This document shows positions 21,440-49,269 of a stretch of DNA of 64,000 nt, piece after piece (within the stretch, counting starts at the first letter, position 1; the number at the start of each line of letters is the position of its first letter). Under the pieces are notes generated by a model. It did not search any database, was not told the DNA's origin, and worked only from the letters and a program-made list of their open reading frames with translations. The DNA lies in NCBI GenBank assembly GCA_947044365.1, contig OX345644.1:437501-501500 (forward strand), read 5' to 3'. A program made the position numbers and the translations under genes. Source of the DNA: Petrosia ficiformis (Eukaryota > Porifera > Demospongiae > Haplosclerida > Petrosiidae).

Positions 21440-23760
21440 CTACAAAACAACTAGTCTGTTATTACCCCAGTCACTAACATACAAGTTACCTAATGAACCT
21501 ACTGTTATACCATATGGACTATTAAACTCTCCCTCTCCACTACCTCTCTCACCAAAGCAATGTATAAAACATCCATTAGTATCAAATATTGAGATACGAT
21601 TATTACCCCTTTCACTAACACATAATAGATTATTATCTATGATGATGGAGGTAGGATTAGTAATTTGACCAGGATTAGACCCATATGAACCAAATGTTGA
21701 GATATATTGTCCTGTTGATGTGAACTTCTTGATACAGTGATTATTAGTATCTGCAACATACAAATATCCTTCATTGTCAAATGTCACATCCCCGCATGGA
21801 TGATTGAATTGTTCTGGTGATGAACCTTCCTTACCAAAACTATGAGAGTAGGTGAGATCTTTATTGAGAACTTGAATACGATGATTAACAGTATCAGCAA
21901 TGAATATTTGTCCTGTGGTAGGATGAACTGTAATACCTACAGGATAATTAAACTGAAGAGGACCATTGCCTGTCTTACTACTCCCAACTGATTTCACACA
22001 ATCACCTTCAAATGTTAGTTTCTGCAGTCGATGATTATCAGTTACTAAAATGTGTCCATCATGAGAGATGGCAACTCCACGAGGATTAGTGAATTGACCC
22101 TCCTTTGTTCCACATGTTCCAAATGACTTCACTTTCTTTCCCTCCTTGTTTAGTATTGTGATACAACGGGCACTAAACTCAGCTACTACAATATCTTCAT
22201 TCTTAGTGATTACTACACCATATGGTCCATTGAGTCCTGATATAATATTCACTTGTTTACCTCTCATCTCAGGAGAAGTTGTGATACGAAGAGTAAAGGG
22301 ACTACCAGGAATATTCACACCTCCTAATCGTATTGTCAATTGATGTTTTCCTCTGGTACATGGAGTAAAGCTTATATTGTAGTTTCCTGACTGGGTCTCA
22401 TTGATATCACATGATATGAGTTGACTATCATCACCAGAAGAGAGTTCACAAGAGATGAGGGAGAGAGGAACTGAGAGGGGTGATTCATCTCGAGTCTGGA
22501 GGTTGAGTGTGATGGTCGATTTCTTACCGACGTAACAAGCATTCTTGACGAGAACCGATTTACCAAATGGTTTAGATTTTAACTGACCAATACCCTCATA
22601 TTTATCGACCAATGTCTGATTACTAGTGAATGTGATGTTGGCCTCTTCTATTGGTTGAAATACAACAGGGTTGACATCTTGATTGACTGTTGTCATTACT
22701 TGTACCATATTCTGTTTCTCCCTCAATATCTGTTGTTGACTCCCTACCTTCAGACTCTGTTCTACAAACTCCTCACAACCTTTCAGCTGTTTGAGGACTG
22801 TCTCTGCCTCTTCTCTCTGTTTGGTTAGTAATTGAATCTTCTGTTGTACTACAGTGTCTACCTGTTGAACTAACTGTCTCTCTGACTGTTGAACTAAGTT
22901 TATGATTAGTTGAGACTGTGCGTGGATCTGTTTCTTGACATCTTCTCCCTGTTGTGTGACATCCCTCTCTCGAGTGATGAGGTTAGTCACTGCTGTATTA
23001 ACGTCAGCTACTTTCCTTTTCACTATTGTGAGGTCGGCCTCTATCTCTTGATGATGATCAGGATAACATTCAGTAACGAGCTTGTACTTGTGATTTTGAT
23101 GGCGTTGACTAATCGTACAATCTCGACAAATAAGCTGTTGACAGGTTTCACAGTAGACTTTGATTGGCTCATTATGATCGTTACACTTCATATTTCTATC
23201 CTCATTCAATGGAAGTAGTTTAGAAGTATTGACTGTTACATCTTGTACATTGATAACCTCATGAGTAGAGAAAGCCTTCCATCCATTATGTTTATCAAGA
23301 CATTCTGGACACGAGAATTGAGTACACTGTTTACAATAACCAGTAGCAGAGTTCTTGTGACAATTATCACAAGAGATCTTCGGAGCTTCGAATGTTTTCT
23401 GTAGAGTAGTTTGTAGTTGGAAGAGGCTATTAATGAGGAAAGCAGTAGGGAATTCATTGGGTCCTATGTCGGGTAGTTGTGTGGCTTTACGACATGAAGG
23501 ACAGCTTATGAAATACTTGTCTCCCTGTTAGTAAATAAGATAATTAATGTATAAACAATGAAGTGTTAACAAAAGGAGATTGTGTGTGTGTGTGTGTGTG
23601 TGTGTACCTGTGGTTCTTGTGGTAGTTTCTCAATACATTTTAAACAGAAGCTATGTAAGCATGGAAGAGTTTTGGGGTTAGTATACTGATCCAAACATAC
23701 ATTACATGTTAGTTGTTCATCAAGTTCCTTAAGAGCAATAGAAGAAGATTGTTGAGCCAT
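21440..23760 (-). CDS. TRIM-NHL protein, copy 5
   Basis: Exons 23760-23608 and 23524-21440, phase 0, 745 residues. Same domain order as copy 1: RING, B-box 1 ([14 protein letters not shown]), B-box 2 (CETCQQLICRDC), coiled coil, filamin, NHL. An upstream in-frame ATG (MFRKEKEMAQQ) would add seven residues; the MAQQ start is preferred because it is shared by copies 1 and 3. One extra codon in an NHL blade (NHPCGDVTFD instead of NQPYDVTFD). Its (TAA)n downstream tract is short (~21402-21418). Intact. Confidence 0.9.
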
Positions 23761-24159
23761 CTCTTTCTCCTTTCTAAACAATAGACTGGTTATTTCCTAA
23801 TATGGTAATAGTATCTATTATAATAACTGATAATATTTGTGGTTATGAACAGTTTGTTGAAAAGTGGGATCATTATTTTTACTATATAGGATCCTATTAA
23901 ATTATATATATGTGTATGTATATGTATGTTATGTTAACATTTATTAGATAAAAAAATTATTTTAAAATATTTAATGAAAACTACAGTTAATAAAAATAAA
24001 ATGATAATAAATATTACTAACTGATAATGAAAGTGAATAATAAATTAGTGATACATACAAAATGATAATTATTATTAACATGATTTCAGATACAAATATG
24101 ATTACCATACCCTTCCACCTATGCTTCATGGCGAGGGTAAATATTAATTATTATAAATA
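23761..24159. other. TRIM copy 5 upstream flank and AT-rich spacer
   Basis: The first ~125 bp match the flank of the other TRIM copies. The rest is AT-rich with no recognisable gene or repeat. It separates TRIM copy 5 from the 3' end of the first histidine phosphatase gene; both genes are on the minus strand. Confidence 0.5.
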
Positions 24160-24906
24160 TTAATCTATTAGTACATCATATTTATCAACTCTACTCATAC
24201 TCAGAAGTTTCCACACACCATCTTTATTCTCTCTCTTCAATACAACATTACCACAATATGATACCTGGATATATGTATAATATCACGAGTCACATGATTG
24301 TCATATGTAACTGTATTGTGGTTACATGTATAGTACTTCAAGTCACATGTATAGTACTTCAAGTCACATGTATAGTACTACAGGTTACATGTACAGACCA
24401 CAAGTCACATGTATAGTACTTCAAGTTACCAAGTCACATGTATAGTACTTCAAGTTACATATACAGTACCACAAGTCACATGTACAGTATCACAAGTCAC
24501 ATATATAGTACTTCAAGTTACCAAGTCACATGTATAGTACTTCAAGTCACATGTGTTGTCACATCCACGTTACAATGTGGTCATATGTATGTTACCCTAA
24601 ATCTTTACCTCATAATTCATGGCCTCTTTCTTGTCTAGAGCAAGTAAAAGTGCCTGTTCCACACCATATTGATGAGTGACTAATAACAGATTATCAGGAT
24701 AATAGTCATCAGCTATTTGAGAAATAACTTCATTATATCTATTAATATAAGAGGATATAATAACTTTATGTACATACATATATACACACATACAAGTACA
24801 TACAGACTTAAGTATAGACATATATACATACAGAATTATGTACATACATACGTACATAATTACATACATAATTACGTACATACACACATGTACATACATA
24901 GTTACA

Positions 24907-24937
<31 letters not shown>

Positions 24938-24996
24938 CATACATACATACATACATACATACATACATACATACATACATACATACATACATAGTA

Positions 24997-25027
<31 letters not shown>

Positions 25028-25106
25028 CATACATACATACATGTACGTATATACATACATACATATATAGTTAGTATTACATACATACATACACATACAT
25101 ACATAT

Positions 25107-25137
<31 letters not shown>

Positions 25138-25140
25138 GTA

Positions 25141-25171
<31 letters not shown>

Positions 25172-26024
25172 CGTATATACATAGTATTACATACATTCAT
25201 ACATACATATATACATAATATACGTACCTTTGAAGTGATTGATTGAGTGTTTCTGGGAATTCTGGTATAGGACGTTCATCATATTGAATAATATTAATTC
25301 CATATGGTGACAAATCTTTTATAGGTACTTGTGGAGTGGAAGTCATTTTTGCACCCGGAGTCAACAATTCACATAATCCATTACATGTTATTAGACCTGG
25401 TATGTTGATAGCATTACAAACTTCTTGAGCTGTTTGTAAACATCGAAGCATTGGTGAACTAATAACTTTTGTTATATTCTGAAAGATAGATAGATTAGAC
25501 TAATTGATGAATGGACTACTGGTTGACTGGATAGTGAATGAAAGGACTACTGGTTGATAGAATTGGGTGAATGGAATACTGGTTGATGGATAGTGAATGA
25601 AAGGACTACTGGTTGATAGAATTGGATGAATGGAATACTGGTTGATGGATGTCATTGGATGAATGAAACGACTACTGGTTGATAGAATTGGTTGATGGAT
25701 GGACTACTGGTTGACGGATGGACAATTGGAAATGGTTTAATATCAGCCTATCATATTCATACCTTATCTCTAAATTGTTTAGTTCCTATATGATAAGCTT
25801 CAATTTTCCCTTTTCCAGTAAGAGGTGTGTCATAAGGTCTGTCTACTCCTAGAGTGCGTTCCCAAGATGGATCAGCAGTGTCCAGTCTAGCTCCATGACG
25901 CATTACAATAATACACTGACCTATAATATATATATATGTGTATATATATATATATATAATTATTATAATTATCTATTATCTATTATCATGATACCTTACC
26001 ACTGGGATGTGATGACTCAGCCAT
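24160..26024 (-). CDS. histidine phosphatase (phosphoglycerate-mutase-like, UBASH3 type), gene A
   Basis: Five exons: 26024-26000, 25920-25763, 25478-25228, 24738-24609, 24264-24160; phases join to 222 residues. Catalytic signature of the histidine phosphatase superfamily: MRHGARLD (phospho-accepting His) near the N terminus, Arg in SSPMLRCLQTAQE, and the second His in LLLVTHQYGVE. PYDTPLTGKG matches the family. The fold most resembles the C-terminal phosphatase domain of UBASH3/STS proteins, but here it stands alone, without UBA or SH3 domains. Substrate unknown: phosphotyrosine, nucleotide and other small phosphates are all possible for this family. Tandem paralog of gene B, with identical exon phases and near-identical exon lengths. 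Confidence 0.85.
24320..24560. repeat. CACATGTATAGTACTTCAAGT tandem repeat, gene A intron 4
   Basis: About ten degenerate units of ~21-30 bp around CACATGTATAGTACTTCAAG. The same vocabulary (AGTCACATGTATATTACTA) recurs in the corresponding intron of gene B at 26340-26800, so the repeat predates or was copied with the gene duplication. Confidence 0.8.
24770..25215. repeat. (ATAC)n array, gene A intron 3
   Basis: Long ATAC tetranucleotide array with a few interruptions (TAGTATTAC). The equivalent intron of gene B holds a similar array at 26965-27296 that also includes (GTAC)n. Confidence 0.9.
25500..25735. repeat. GGACTACTGGTTGATAGAAT tandem repeat, gene A intron 2
   Basis: Degenerate units of about 28-45 bp with the core ACTACTGGTTGA. 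The same intron in gene B (27585-28130) carries an expanded version (ACTAGTGGTTAAATGGATGA), so the two introns have kept a homologous but rapidly diverging repeat. Confidence 0.8.
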
Positions 26025-26248
26025 TACCTCAAAAATACTATTGTTTAAAAAAATTTAATACTATGAGAAAAATTTCCAACTTGAATAATACAATAAATAA
26101 ATAACTAAAAATAATAAACAATAATGATAATAATGATAATTAAAAATAATGATAATAATGATAATAAAATATAATAAACAATGATATTAATATTAAGAAT
26201 TTTAAATACATAATTATATAAAATTTAATGTTATTAAAATGAAATTAT

Positions 26249-29200
26249 TTAATATATTCGGTTTGTATTCTCTATTTTCCACACACCATTTTTTTCCTTT
26301 CTCTTCAATTCAACATTAGCACAGTATGATACCTTGATAGCAATGTACCACAAGTCACATGTATATTACTATAAGTCACATGATTGTCATATGCTTCAAT
26401 AGCAAAATATGATATCTTGATAGCAGTGTACCACAAGTCACATGTATATTACTATAAGTCACATGATTGTCATATACTTCAATATACCGGTATTACAAGT
26501 ACATATGTACTGTGATTCTCACATACTATACACAAGTCACATGTATGTCATGTGAATAGTATCTAAAGTCACATGTATGTCACATGTGCAATTCAAGTCA
26601 CAGTACACGTCACATGTATGTTGTGTATATATATAGTACATATCACAAGTCACATGTATATACAGATTCAAAAGCATTACAAAAACATGTTTATATCAAG
26701 TCACTTGTAGATTGTAGTGTATCACAAGTCACATGTAAGTCATGTGTATAGTATTAGTATCACATTTATATCACATGTATATCACATGTATAGTATCAAA
26801 ACCTCATAATAAGTTGAATTTTTCTTGTCAGGAGGAAAGGTAAGTGCTTCTTCAACACCATATTGATGAGTGACTAATAACAGATTATCAGGATAATAGT
26901 CATTAGCTATTTGAGAAATAACTTCATTATATCTATTAATATAAGAGGATATAATAACTCAAATACATACATACGTACGTACATATATGTATGCATATGT
27001 ATGTATGCATATGTATGTATACATACATACATACATACATACACACATACATAGTTACATACATACATACATACATATGTACTTACATACGTACATACAT
27101 ACATATATACATACATACATACATACATACATACATACACACACACGTACGTACGTACGTACGTACGTACACGTACGTACGTACGTACATACATACATAC
27201 ATACATACATACATACATACATACATACATACATACATACATACATACATACATACATACATACATACATACATACATACATACATACATACATAATCAC
27301 ATATGTATATACCTCTGAAATGATTGATTGAATGTTTCTGGGAATTCTGGTATAGGACGTTCATCATATTGAATAATATTAATTCCATATGGTGATAAAT
27401 CTTTTATAGGTACTTGTGGAGTGGAAGTCATGTTCATCATTGGTGATAGCATTTCACATAATCCATTACATGTTATTAGACCTGGTATGTTGATAGCATT
27501 ACAAACTTCTTGAGCTGTTTGCATACACCGAAGCATTGGTGAACTAATAACTTTTGTTATATTCTGAAAGATAGATAGATAGATTAGACTAATGATGAAT
27601 GGACTACTGGTTGACTGGATGAATGAAAGGACTACTGGTTGATAGAATTGGGTGAATGGACTACTAGTTGAATGGACTACTGGTTGAATGGACTACTAGT
27701 TGAATGGACTACTGGTTGAATACATAGTCAATGGACTACAGTTATTGGATGAATAAATGAACTAGTGGTTAAATGGATGAGTGAATGTACTAGTGGTTAA
27801 ATGGATGACTAGTGGTTAAATGGATGAGTGAATGTACTAGTGGTTAAATGGATGACTAGTGGTTAAATGGATGAGTGAATGGACTAGTGGTTAAATGAAT
27901 GAGTGAATGGACTAGTGGTTAAATGAATGAGTGAATGGACTAGTGGTTAAATGAATGAGTGAATGGACTAGTGGTTAAATGGATGAATGAATAGACTAGT
28001 GGTTAAATGGATGAATGAATAGACTAGTGGTTAAATGAATGAGTGAATGGACTAGTGGTTAAATGGATGAATGAATAGACTAGTGGTTAAATGGATGAAT
28101 GAATAGACTAGTGGTTAAATGGATAAAGTCTCATACTTTCTCTCTGAATCTTTCACATGCTAAATGGTATACTTCAGTTTTCCCTTCTTCAGTAAGAGGT
28201 GTGTCATATGGTCTATCTTTCCCGACAGTGTGTATCCATGAGTAATCAACATGATCCAATCTCATTCCATGACGCATTACAATAACACACTGACCTATAT
28301 ATAATTATATATTCATTATAATAACACATTGACCTATATATAATTATATATTCATTACAATAACACACCGAGTGACATATATATATATATAATTATAATT
28401 ATATATTCATTACAATAACACATTGACCTATATATAATTATATATTCATTATAATAACACACTGACCTATATATAATTATATATTCATTACAATAACACA
28501 CTGACCTATATATAATTATATATTCATAATAATAACACACTGACCTATATATAATTATATATTCATTACAATAACACACTGACCTATATATAATTATATA
28601 TTCATTACAATAACACACTGACCTATATATAATTATATATTCATTATAATAACACACTGACCTATATATAATTATATATTCATTACAATAACACACTGAC
28701 CTATATATAATTATATATTCATTATAATAACACATTGACCTATATATAATTATATATTCATTACAATAACACACTGACCTATATATAATTATATATTCAT
28801 TACAATAACACACTGACCTATATATAATTATATATTCATTATAATAACACACTGACCTATATATAATTATATATTCATTACAATAACACACTGACCTATA
28901 TATAATTATATATTCATTACAATAACACACTGACCTATATATAATTATATATTCATTATAATAACACACTGACCTATATATAATTATATATTCATTACAA
29001 TAACACACTGACCTATATATAATTATATATTCATTATAATAACACATTGACCTATATATAATTATATATTCATTATAATAACACACTGACCTATATATAA
29101 TTATATATTCATTATAATAACACACTGACCTATATATAATTATATATTCATTACAATAACACACTGACCTATATATAATTATATATTCATTACAATAACA

Positions 29201-30604
29201 CACTGACCTATATATAATTATATATTCATTATAATAACACATTGACCTATATATAATTATATATTCATTACAATAACACACTGACCTATATATAATTATA
29301 TATTCATTACAATAACACACTGACCTATATATAATTATATATTCATTACAATAACACACTGACCTATATATAATTATATATTCATTATAATAACACACTG
29401 ACCTATATATAATTATATATTCATTACAATAACACACTGACCTATATATAATTATATATTCATTATAATAACACATTGACCTATATATAATTATATATTC
29501 ATTATAATAACACACTGACCTATATATAATTATATATTCATTATAATAACACACTGACCTATATATAATTATATATTCATTACAATAACACACTGACCTA
29601 TATATAATTATATATTCATTACAATAACACACTGACCTATATATAATTATATATTCATTATAATAACACACTGACCTATATATAATTATATATTCATTAC
29701 AATAACACACTGACCTATATATAATTATATATTCATTACAATAACACACCGAGTGACATATATATATATATAATTATAATTATATATTCATTACAATAAC
29801 ACATTGACCTATATATAATTATATATTCATTACAATAACACACTGACCTATATATAATTATATATTCATTACAATAACACATTGACCTATATATAATTAT
29901 ATATTCATTACAATAACACACCGAGTGACATATATATATATATAATTATAATTATATATTCATTACAATAACACACTAACCTATATATAATTATATATTC
30001 ATTACAATAACACACTGACCTATATATAATTATATATTCATTACAATAACACACTGACCTATATATAATTATATATTCATTATAATAACACATTGACCTA
30101 TATATAATTATATATTCATTACAATAATGCATAGACCTATAATTATATGTATAATTATATATTTAGCACATTGACCTACATATAATTATATATATACATA
30201 TTCATTACAATAACCTATATATATATATATGTTTTGTTGTTTTAAATTACAGGTCTATTGTAATAACTAACTAAAATGAACATTGGCCAATAATAGACAC
30301 TTTTAGTTAGTTAACGAAAACTAAAACCCTTTTATTAAGCCTAAGTTAATAACTATAACTAAAAGTGGTCAGCATTATCATACTAAGACACACTAATATA
30401 TATATATATATAATTACACAACTGACCTATATAGATACACACCAATATATATATATATATATATATAAATTATATATAATTACACAACTGACCTATATAG
30501 ATACACACTAATATGTATATACAACTGACCTATATAGATACATATAACAAGATATATATAAACTATATAACTAACATACCTGATGACTCACTAATTCCAG
30601 CCAT
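26249..30604 (-). CDS. histidine phosphatase (UBASH3 type), gene B
   Basis: Five exons: 30604-30580, 28294-28137, 27563-27313, 26932-26803, 26332-26249; 215 residues. The first four exons match gene A exactly in length and phase. Catalytic residues are kept: MRHGMRLD, SSPMLRCMQTAQE, LLLVTHQYGVE. Exon 3 is almost identical to gene A, while exon 2, the end of exon 4 and the C terminus (KIENTNRIY, shorter by seven residues) have diverged. That pattern suggests recent gene conversion over exon 3. Intron 1 has been enlarged to 2.3 kb by a minisatellite made from the exon 2 acceptor. Confidence 0.85.
28295..30180. repeat. 39-bp minisatellite derived from gene B exon 2 acceptor (~45 units)
   Basis: Unit: CATTACAATAACACACTGAC followed by CTATATATAATTATATATT. 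On the gene strand each unit reads ...TATATATAG|GTCAGTGTGTTATTGTAATG..., which is the real intron 1 acceptor plus the first 20 bases of exon 2. Three variant units (CGAGTGACATATATATATAT, near 28369, 29749 and 29920) mark higher-order blocks. A 39-bp period gives a long open frame (YCNEYIIIYRS repeats), which I do not regard as a protein. Gene A has only a single copy of this junction. Confidence 0.9.
30230..30375. repeat. AACTAAAACCCTTTTA-family interspersed repeat
   Basis: Contains ACTAAAACCCTTTTATTAAG and ACTATAACTAAAAGTGGTC. Relatives occur at 15310-15420, 21190-21300, ~41240-41710 (split by a hAT-like insertion) and ~45240-45320. Partial inverted symmetry (TTTTAGTTAGTTAAC near GTTAATAACTATAACT) suggests a MITE. 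Located in gene B intron 1. Confidence 0.6.
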
Positions 30605-30718
30605 TTTTGTCCCTCCTTTTTTTATTCAAAATTTTTATTGTTCATCATTTTTTATAAATTTCTTATATTTTTTAAAAAGACACAGCTATCAGAAAATATA
30701 AGCAAAAAACGTCATGAC

Positions 30719-30752
<34 letters not shown>

Positions 30753-31474
30753 GTATTGAATATAATATTTATTAATTAATATGGTATGAGTTATTTGTAC
30801 AAACAAATTAGAAACAAAAAAATTTTCTTTATTTACTATATCATTAATGATTTCAATAGTGGCAGATCTGATATGTAGTTATTTGATGTATGCATGGAAA
30901 AAGGGCTTGAGTTAGTCAACAGGTTCTTGTTAGTAGAGCGAACACACAGACACACAAGGACACACAAGGACACACACAAAGAAGCAGATACTGTTGATAG
31001 CTGTAGTATTATAAATTGAAGAATATTGAAGAATGTAAGATGTTGACCTGTTAGGAATAAATAGACTAAAATATCACTACTATTAATTGTGTGTTTGTCT
31101 ATGTCCATCCGTCTGTCCATTCGAGCATGAGTCCATCCGTCTGTGCGTGCATAGTGTCCATCCATCCATCCATCCGTCCGTCTGTCCGTCCATCCATCGA
31201 TTCATCCATCATCTATCCATCCATCCATCCATCCATCCATCCATCCATCCATCCATCCATCCATCGATTCATCCATCGATTCATCCATCATCTATCCATC
31301 CATCATCTATCCATCCATCCATCCATCCATCCATCCATCCATCCATCCATCCATCCATCCATCCATCCATCCATCCATCCATCCATCCATCCATCCATTC
31401 ATCCATCCATCCATCCATCCATCCATCCATACATCCATTCATCACTCACTAACATGATATAATCAGATGGTAGT
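30605..31474. repeat. intergenic: (TAA)n and (ATCC)n arrays
   Basis: Between gene B and the MAGI 3' end. It holds a (TAA)n tract at 30719-30750, CACACAAGGA repeats at ~30945-30980, and a 290-bp (CCAT)n array at 31155-31440. No gene recognised. Confidence 0.7.
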
Positions 31475-46109
<14,635 letters not shown>

Positions 46110-48004
46110 GGTTGTTTTTACGATGAGAACAGGGAACAAGATGCCACCTAACAGAAGCTAAAACTAAAACAGAAGATCTTGATCTCCAACTCCCTTCTCT
46201 CTTATTGAGATTCACTTGAGTAATAGCTCATTCCAGACATAGCTGGTTACCAAGGCAACACAAAATATCCACTGCGCATGCGTAACTTAAGTATTCGCAT
46301 TGGTGGCTGGGTGCACACAGCATCAGAAGAAAAGGAATTTTGTAGTTAGCTGTTTCTGAACGATCAAGAACAACTAACCTTTTAAAAACAGGTTTGATTA
46401 TATGTCTTTAATGAGAAAATATCAGATCTTTATGTATTTAACATCGATCATGTATTGATTGTAATTTATGATGACATACATTGATATTTTAATTTATTAT
46501 TGAAATTTATATAAGAAACAGAGCAGTATATGTGAGTATGGATAAGAAAGGATCTTAGCAGAAATGGTTTTTTGTGTATAGATAAATTTGCAATGGAACT
46601 GATATTTAATATCTATCAATGAAAAATTCTTTGCAAGAAATTTGCATCTGATATTCCATTAGTAGATATTTTTGCTGGATGAGTGGTAAAAGTGCCCTGA
46701 TATCTCTTTTCCAACTCTGTCGCATATATTTGATAGAGAAAAAAATAGTTGAATTCTTAAAATTGTCCTTCCATAATATTTCATTACATTATATATATAT
46801 ATATATATATATATACTGTTTTGTTTTCAGGAATACCAATTATACAATTGTATAATGATTATAAATAGATAATAGTATTCATAATTGTTATAATTGTAGT
46901 AATGGGACTATTGCATTGAATAGAGTCTGTAGTAGCAGTATAGAAATAACAAGTTGATTCAATTGAGCCTACTCCATTCAGCTACTGGTAATACTAGCAG
47001 TATGAACATTATATGTGATTTAGAAATTCAATACACTATACACAGAATTCATGATAATATTCATTTTAGCATTCCACTTGTAATTATTTTTGACTACTCT
47101 TTGATGGTACACAAATACATATCCCACTGCTGCATGGCATATCCGTTAGCTGTTAGTACATACAGTAATGACTTGTTCATACTCATCAAACATGGTGTTG
47201 TATTTTGTGAAGTAAATTATGGCTTGTTTGAGCTACAAGACGATAAAGTGCTTTAGGTAATTAATAATATTTGATGTATCAGAAAAATGTTTGTGAATGT
47301 GCGTATAGTAAAACATATTATAATATTATATTTACATGTGTATATGTGTAGTGTATATGTATTTATGTCTGTAAATATAATAATGTGTGTACTTCTCCTC
47401 TTAAATGTTTATTTTCAATATGTGTTTGTGTATGTACATGTAGATTTCAACCCATATTTGTTAAATCAATTACTGTAATGTAATTAGTATATAAACACAT
47501 TACATACACAGTATTCTGGCCAGGATATTTAGACTGGTGGTCTGATTCTGCCTTGTATTTAGTGTTGTTTACACATATAATACTTAATTCTTTCTCAGTA
47601 GCTTGTATTATCTGATAAGACTTAGTGGTTAATTCATGCTGAGTGGTGGTTAGTCCTGACCAGTGTGGGCAGAACACTGATAGAGTATTTTACTATATGA
47701 ACATCCAAAAAACAATTTCTATAATTATGATGTTCTATAGCATCCTGTAGTATCCATGGTGATCAGATTGAAGTTAAGGTGCAGACGGCAGATGAAGGGT
47801 TAATAAAATTGTTTATAGTTTATCTTTATCATGACATACTTCTTTAGGGAATGCTTGTTTACTTTATAATGAAATGACTTTTTTATGGTGTTTGTTTTGG
47901 TGAGCTAATCCAAATTCATTATTCATTATGACAATAATGGGTTTCTTGTCTCAACCTTCTATTCGAATAACATTATCATAATATTTTTTTATGATACCTC
48001 CACA

Positions 48005-48220
48005 GTGTTTTTGATAAGCTCATATGGCACACCATTGGCCCAAAGAGCTTCTTATTTGGCACTGCACAATTCTCTCTTTTGGGCCAGATGGTGCAGTTAA
48101 TTACGATTATATTGTCACTAACAGCATTAACTCTTTGTTAATCGGTTCAAGATGTATTCCAAATGGCGCATGCACTAACTATTGTTGAGCCAATTTGGCT
48201 CAAAACTTATCAAAACTCTG
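48005..48220. mobile_element. ~210-bp hairpin MITE
   Basis: Ends AGTGTTTTTGATAAGCTCAT and TCAAAACTTATCAAAACTCT are imperfect inverted repeats, and CCATTGGCCCAAAGAG / TCTTTTGGGCCAGATGG lie inside. A related fragment (ATGGCACACCATTGGCACAA, GCTTCTTATTTGGCACTGCA) occurs in the CFAP92 intron at ~56320-56410. Confidence 0.65.
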
Positions 48221-48409
48221 TATGTCCAAAATTAATATTGCCAGTCATTTCAACTTCTAAAATATTTATTAATCACATGAACTGTGTTGAACTCTGTGGA
48301 GTAGAAATTGTGTTTATGTTGACCTTACCCTTACTATGTGGATTAGATTACAATAATTTCTACATTATATAAACACACTACACATCAGTGGTTTCCATCT
48401 TTATGATCA

Positions 48410-49140
48410 ATTTCATCCATCTATCCATCCACCCATCAATTCATTTATCCATCTATCTATCTGTCCGTCCGTCCATCAATCTATCTATCCATCAATTCAT
48501 GCATCAATTTATCTGCCATCAATCCATCCATCCATCAATCCATCCATCTATCCATCCATCCATCTATCCATCCATCAATCAACAACTGTCCATTATCTTC
48601 CATTAATTATTATGCATTCATCTATCTATTCATTTACCCATGAATCTATCTATTTGTCCATCCATCTATCCATCAATCCATCCATCCATCAATCCATCCA
48701 TCCATCCATCCATCCATCCATCAATCAACAACTGTCCATTATCTTCCATTAATTATTATGCATTCATCTATCTATTCATTTACCCATGAATCTATCTATT
48801 TGTCCATCCATCTAGCTATCTGTTTATCCATTAATTTATGCATCAATTTATCTGCCATCAATCCATCCATCCATCTATCCATCCATCCATCCATCAATCA
48901 ATAACTGTTCATTATCTTCCATTAATTATTATGCATTCATCTATCTATTCATTTACCCATGAATCTATCTATTTGTCCATCCATCTAGCTATCTGTTTAT
49001 CCATTAATTTATGCATCAATTTATCCACCTATCCATCAACTGTCCATTAATTATTATCCATTAATCTATCTATAGTAAATTCAATCTATCTATTCATTCA
49101 GCCATCAGTCGATCTATTCATACATCTCTATCTATTTAAC
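48410..49140. repeat. CCAT/CTAT array with ~150-175-bp higher-order unit
   Basis: Three copies of a longer block (CAACAACTGTCCATTATCTT, ATTAATTATTATGCATTCAT, TTTACCCATGAATCTATCTA) at ~48580, ~48725 and ~48900 are embedded in CCAT repeats. A simple repeat has been duplicated as a larger unit. Confidence 0.8.
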
Positions 49141-49269
49141 TATTAATATACATAATACAAAGCATTGTTTATCACACTCACCATTCCATCAGTTCCATGT
49201 ATCCATCTAATAATGTAATTATCCGCCCACCCTTGTATCTATTTATCCATTCTGCAATATACAGATCTA

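Larger units (their letters stand above)
46110..49269. other. 3.2-kb intergenic region between divergent MAGI and triple-SH3 genes
   Basis: Contains a MITE-like hairpin (48005-48220), a (TA)n tract (46792-46815) and CCAT-type arrays (48410-49140). The open frames at 46954-47256 and elsewhere lack recognisable domains. The MAGI promoter should lie in its first few hundred bases. No CpG-rich core promoter is apparent. Confidence 0.5.

Noticed and set aside
28355..29749. 464-codon open frame with a YCNEYIIIYRS repeat
   Set aside because: By-product of the 39-bp minisatellite; no domain, and it lies in an intron of phosphatase gene B.
28295..30180. CRISPR-like regular array
   Set aside because: Units are contiguous with no unique spacers, in a eukaryotic intron; a minisatellite explains it. 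The same holds for the 62-bp array at 57770-59425.
46110..46139. N-terminal extension of MAGI upstream of the first ATG
   Set aside because: The frame is open, but the extension would need a TTG start. The ATG at 46109 is normal and close to the PDZ0 start.
46954..47256. 100-codon open frame between MAGI and the SH3 gene
   Set aside because: No recognisable domain, no splice partners and ordinary AT-rich composition; not supported as a gene.
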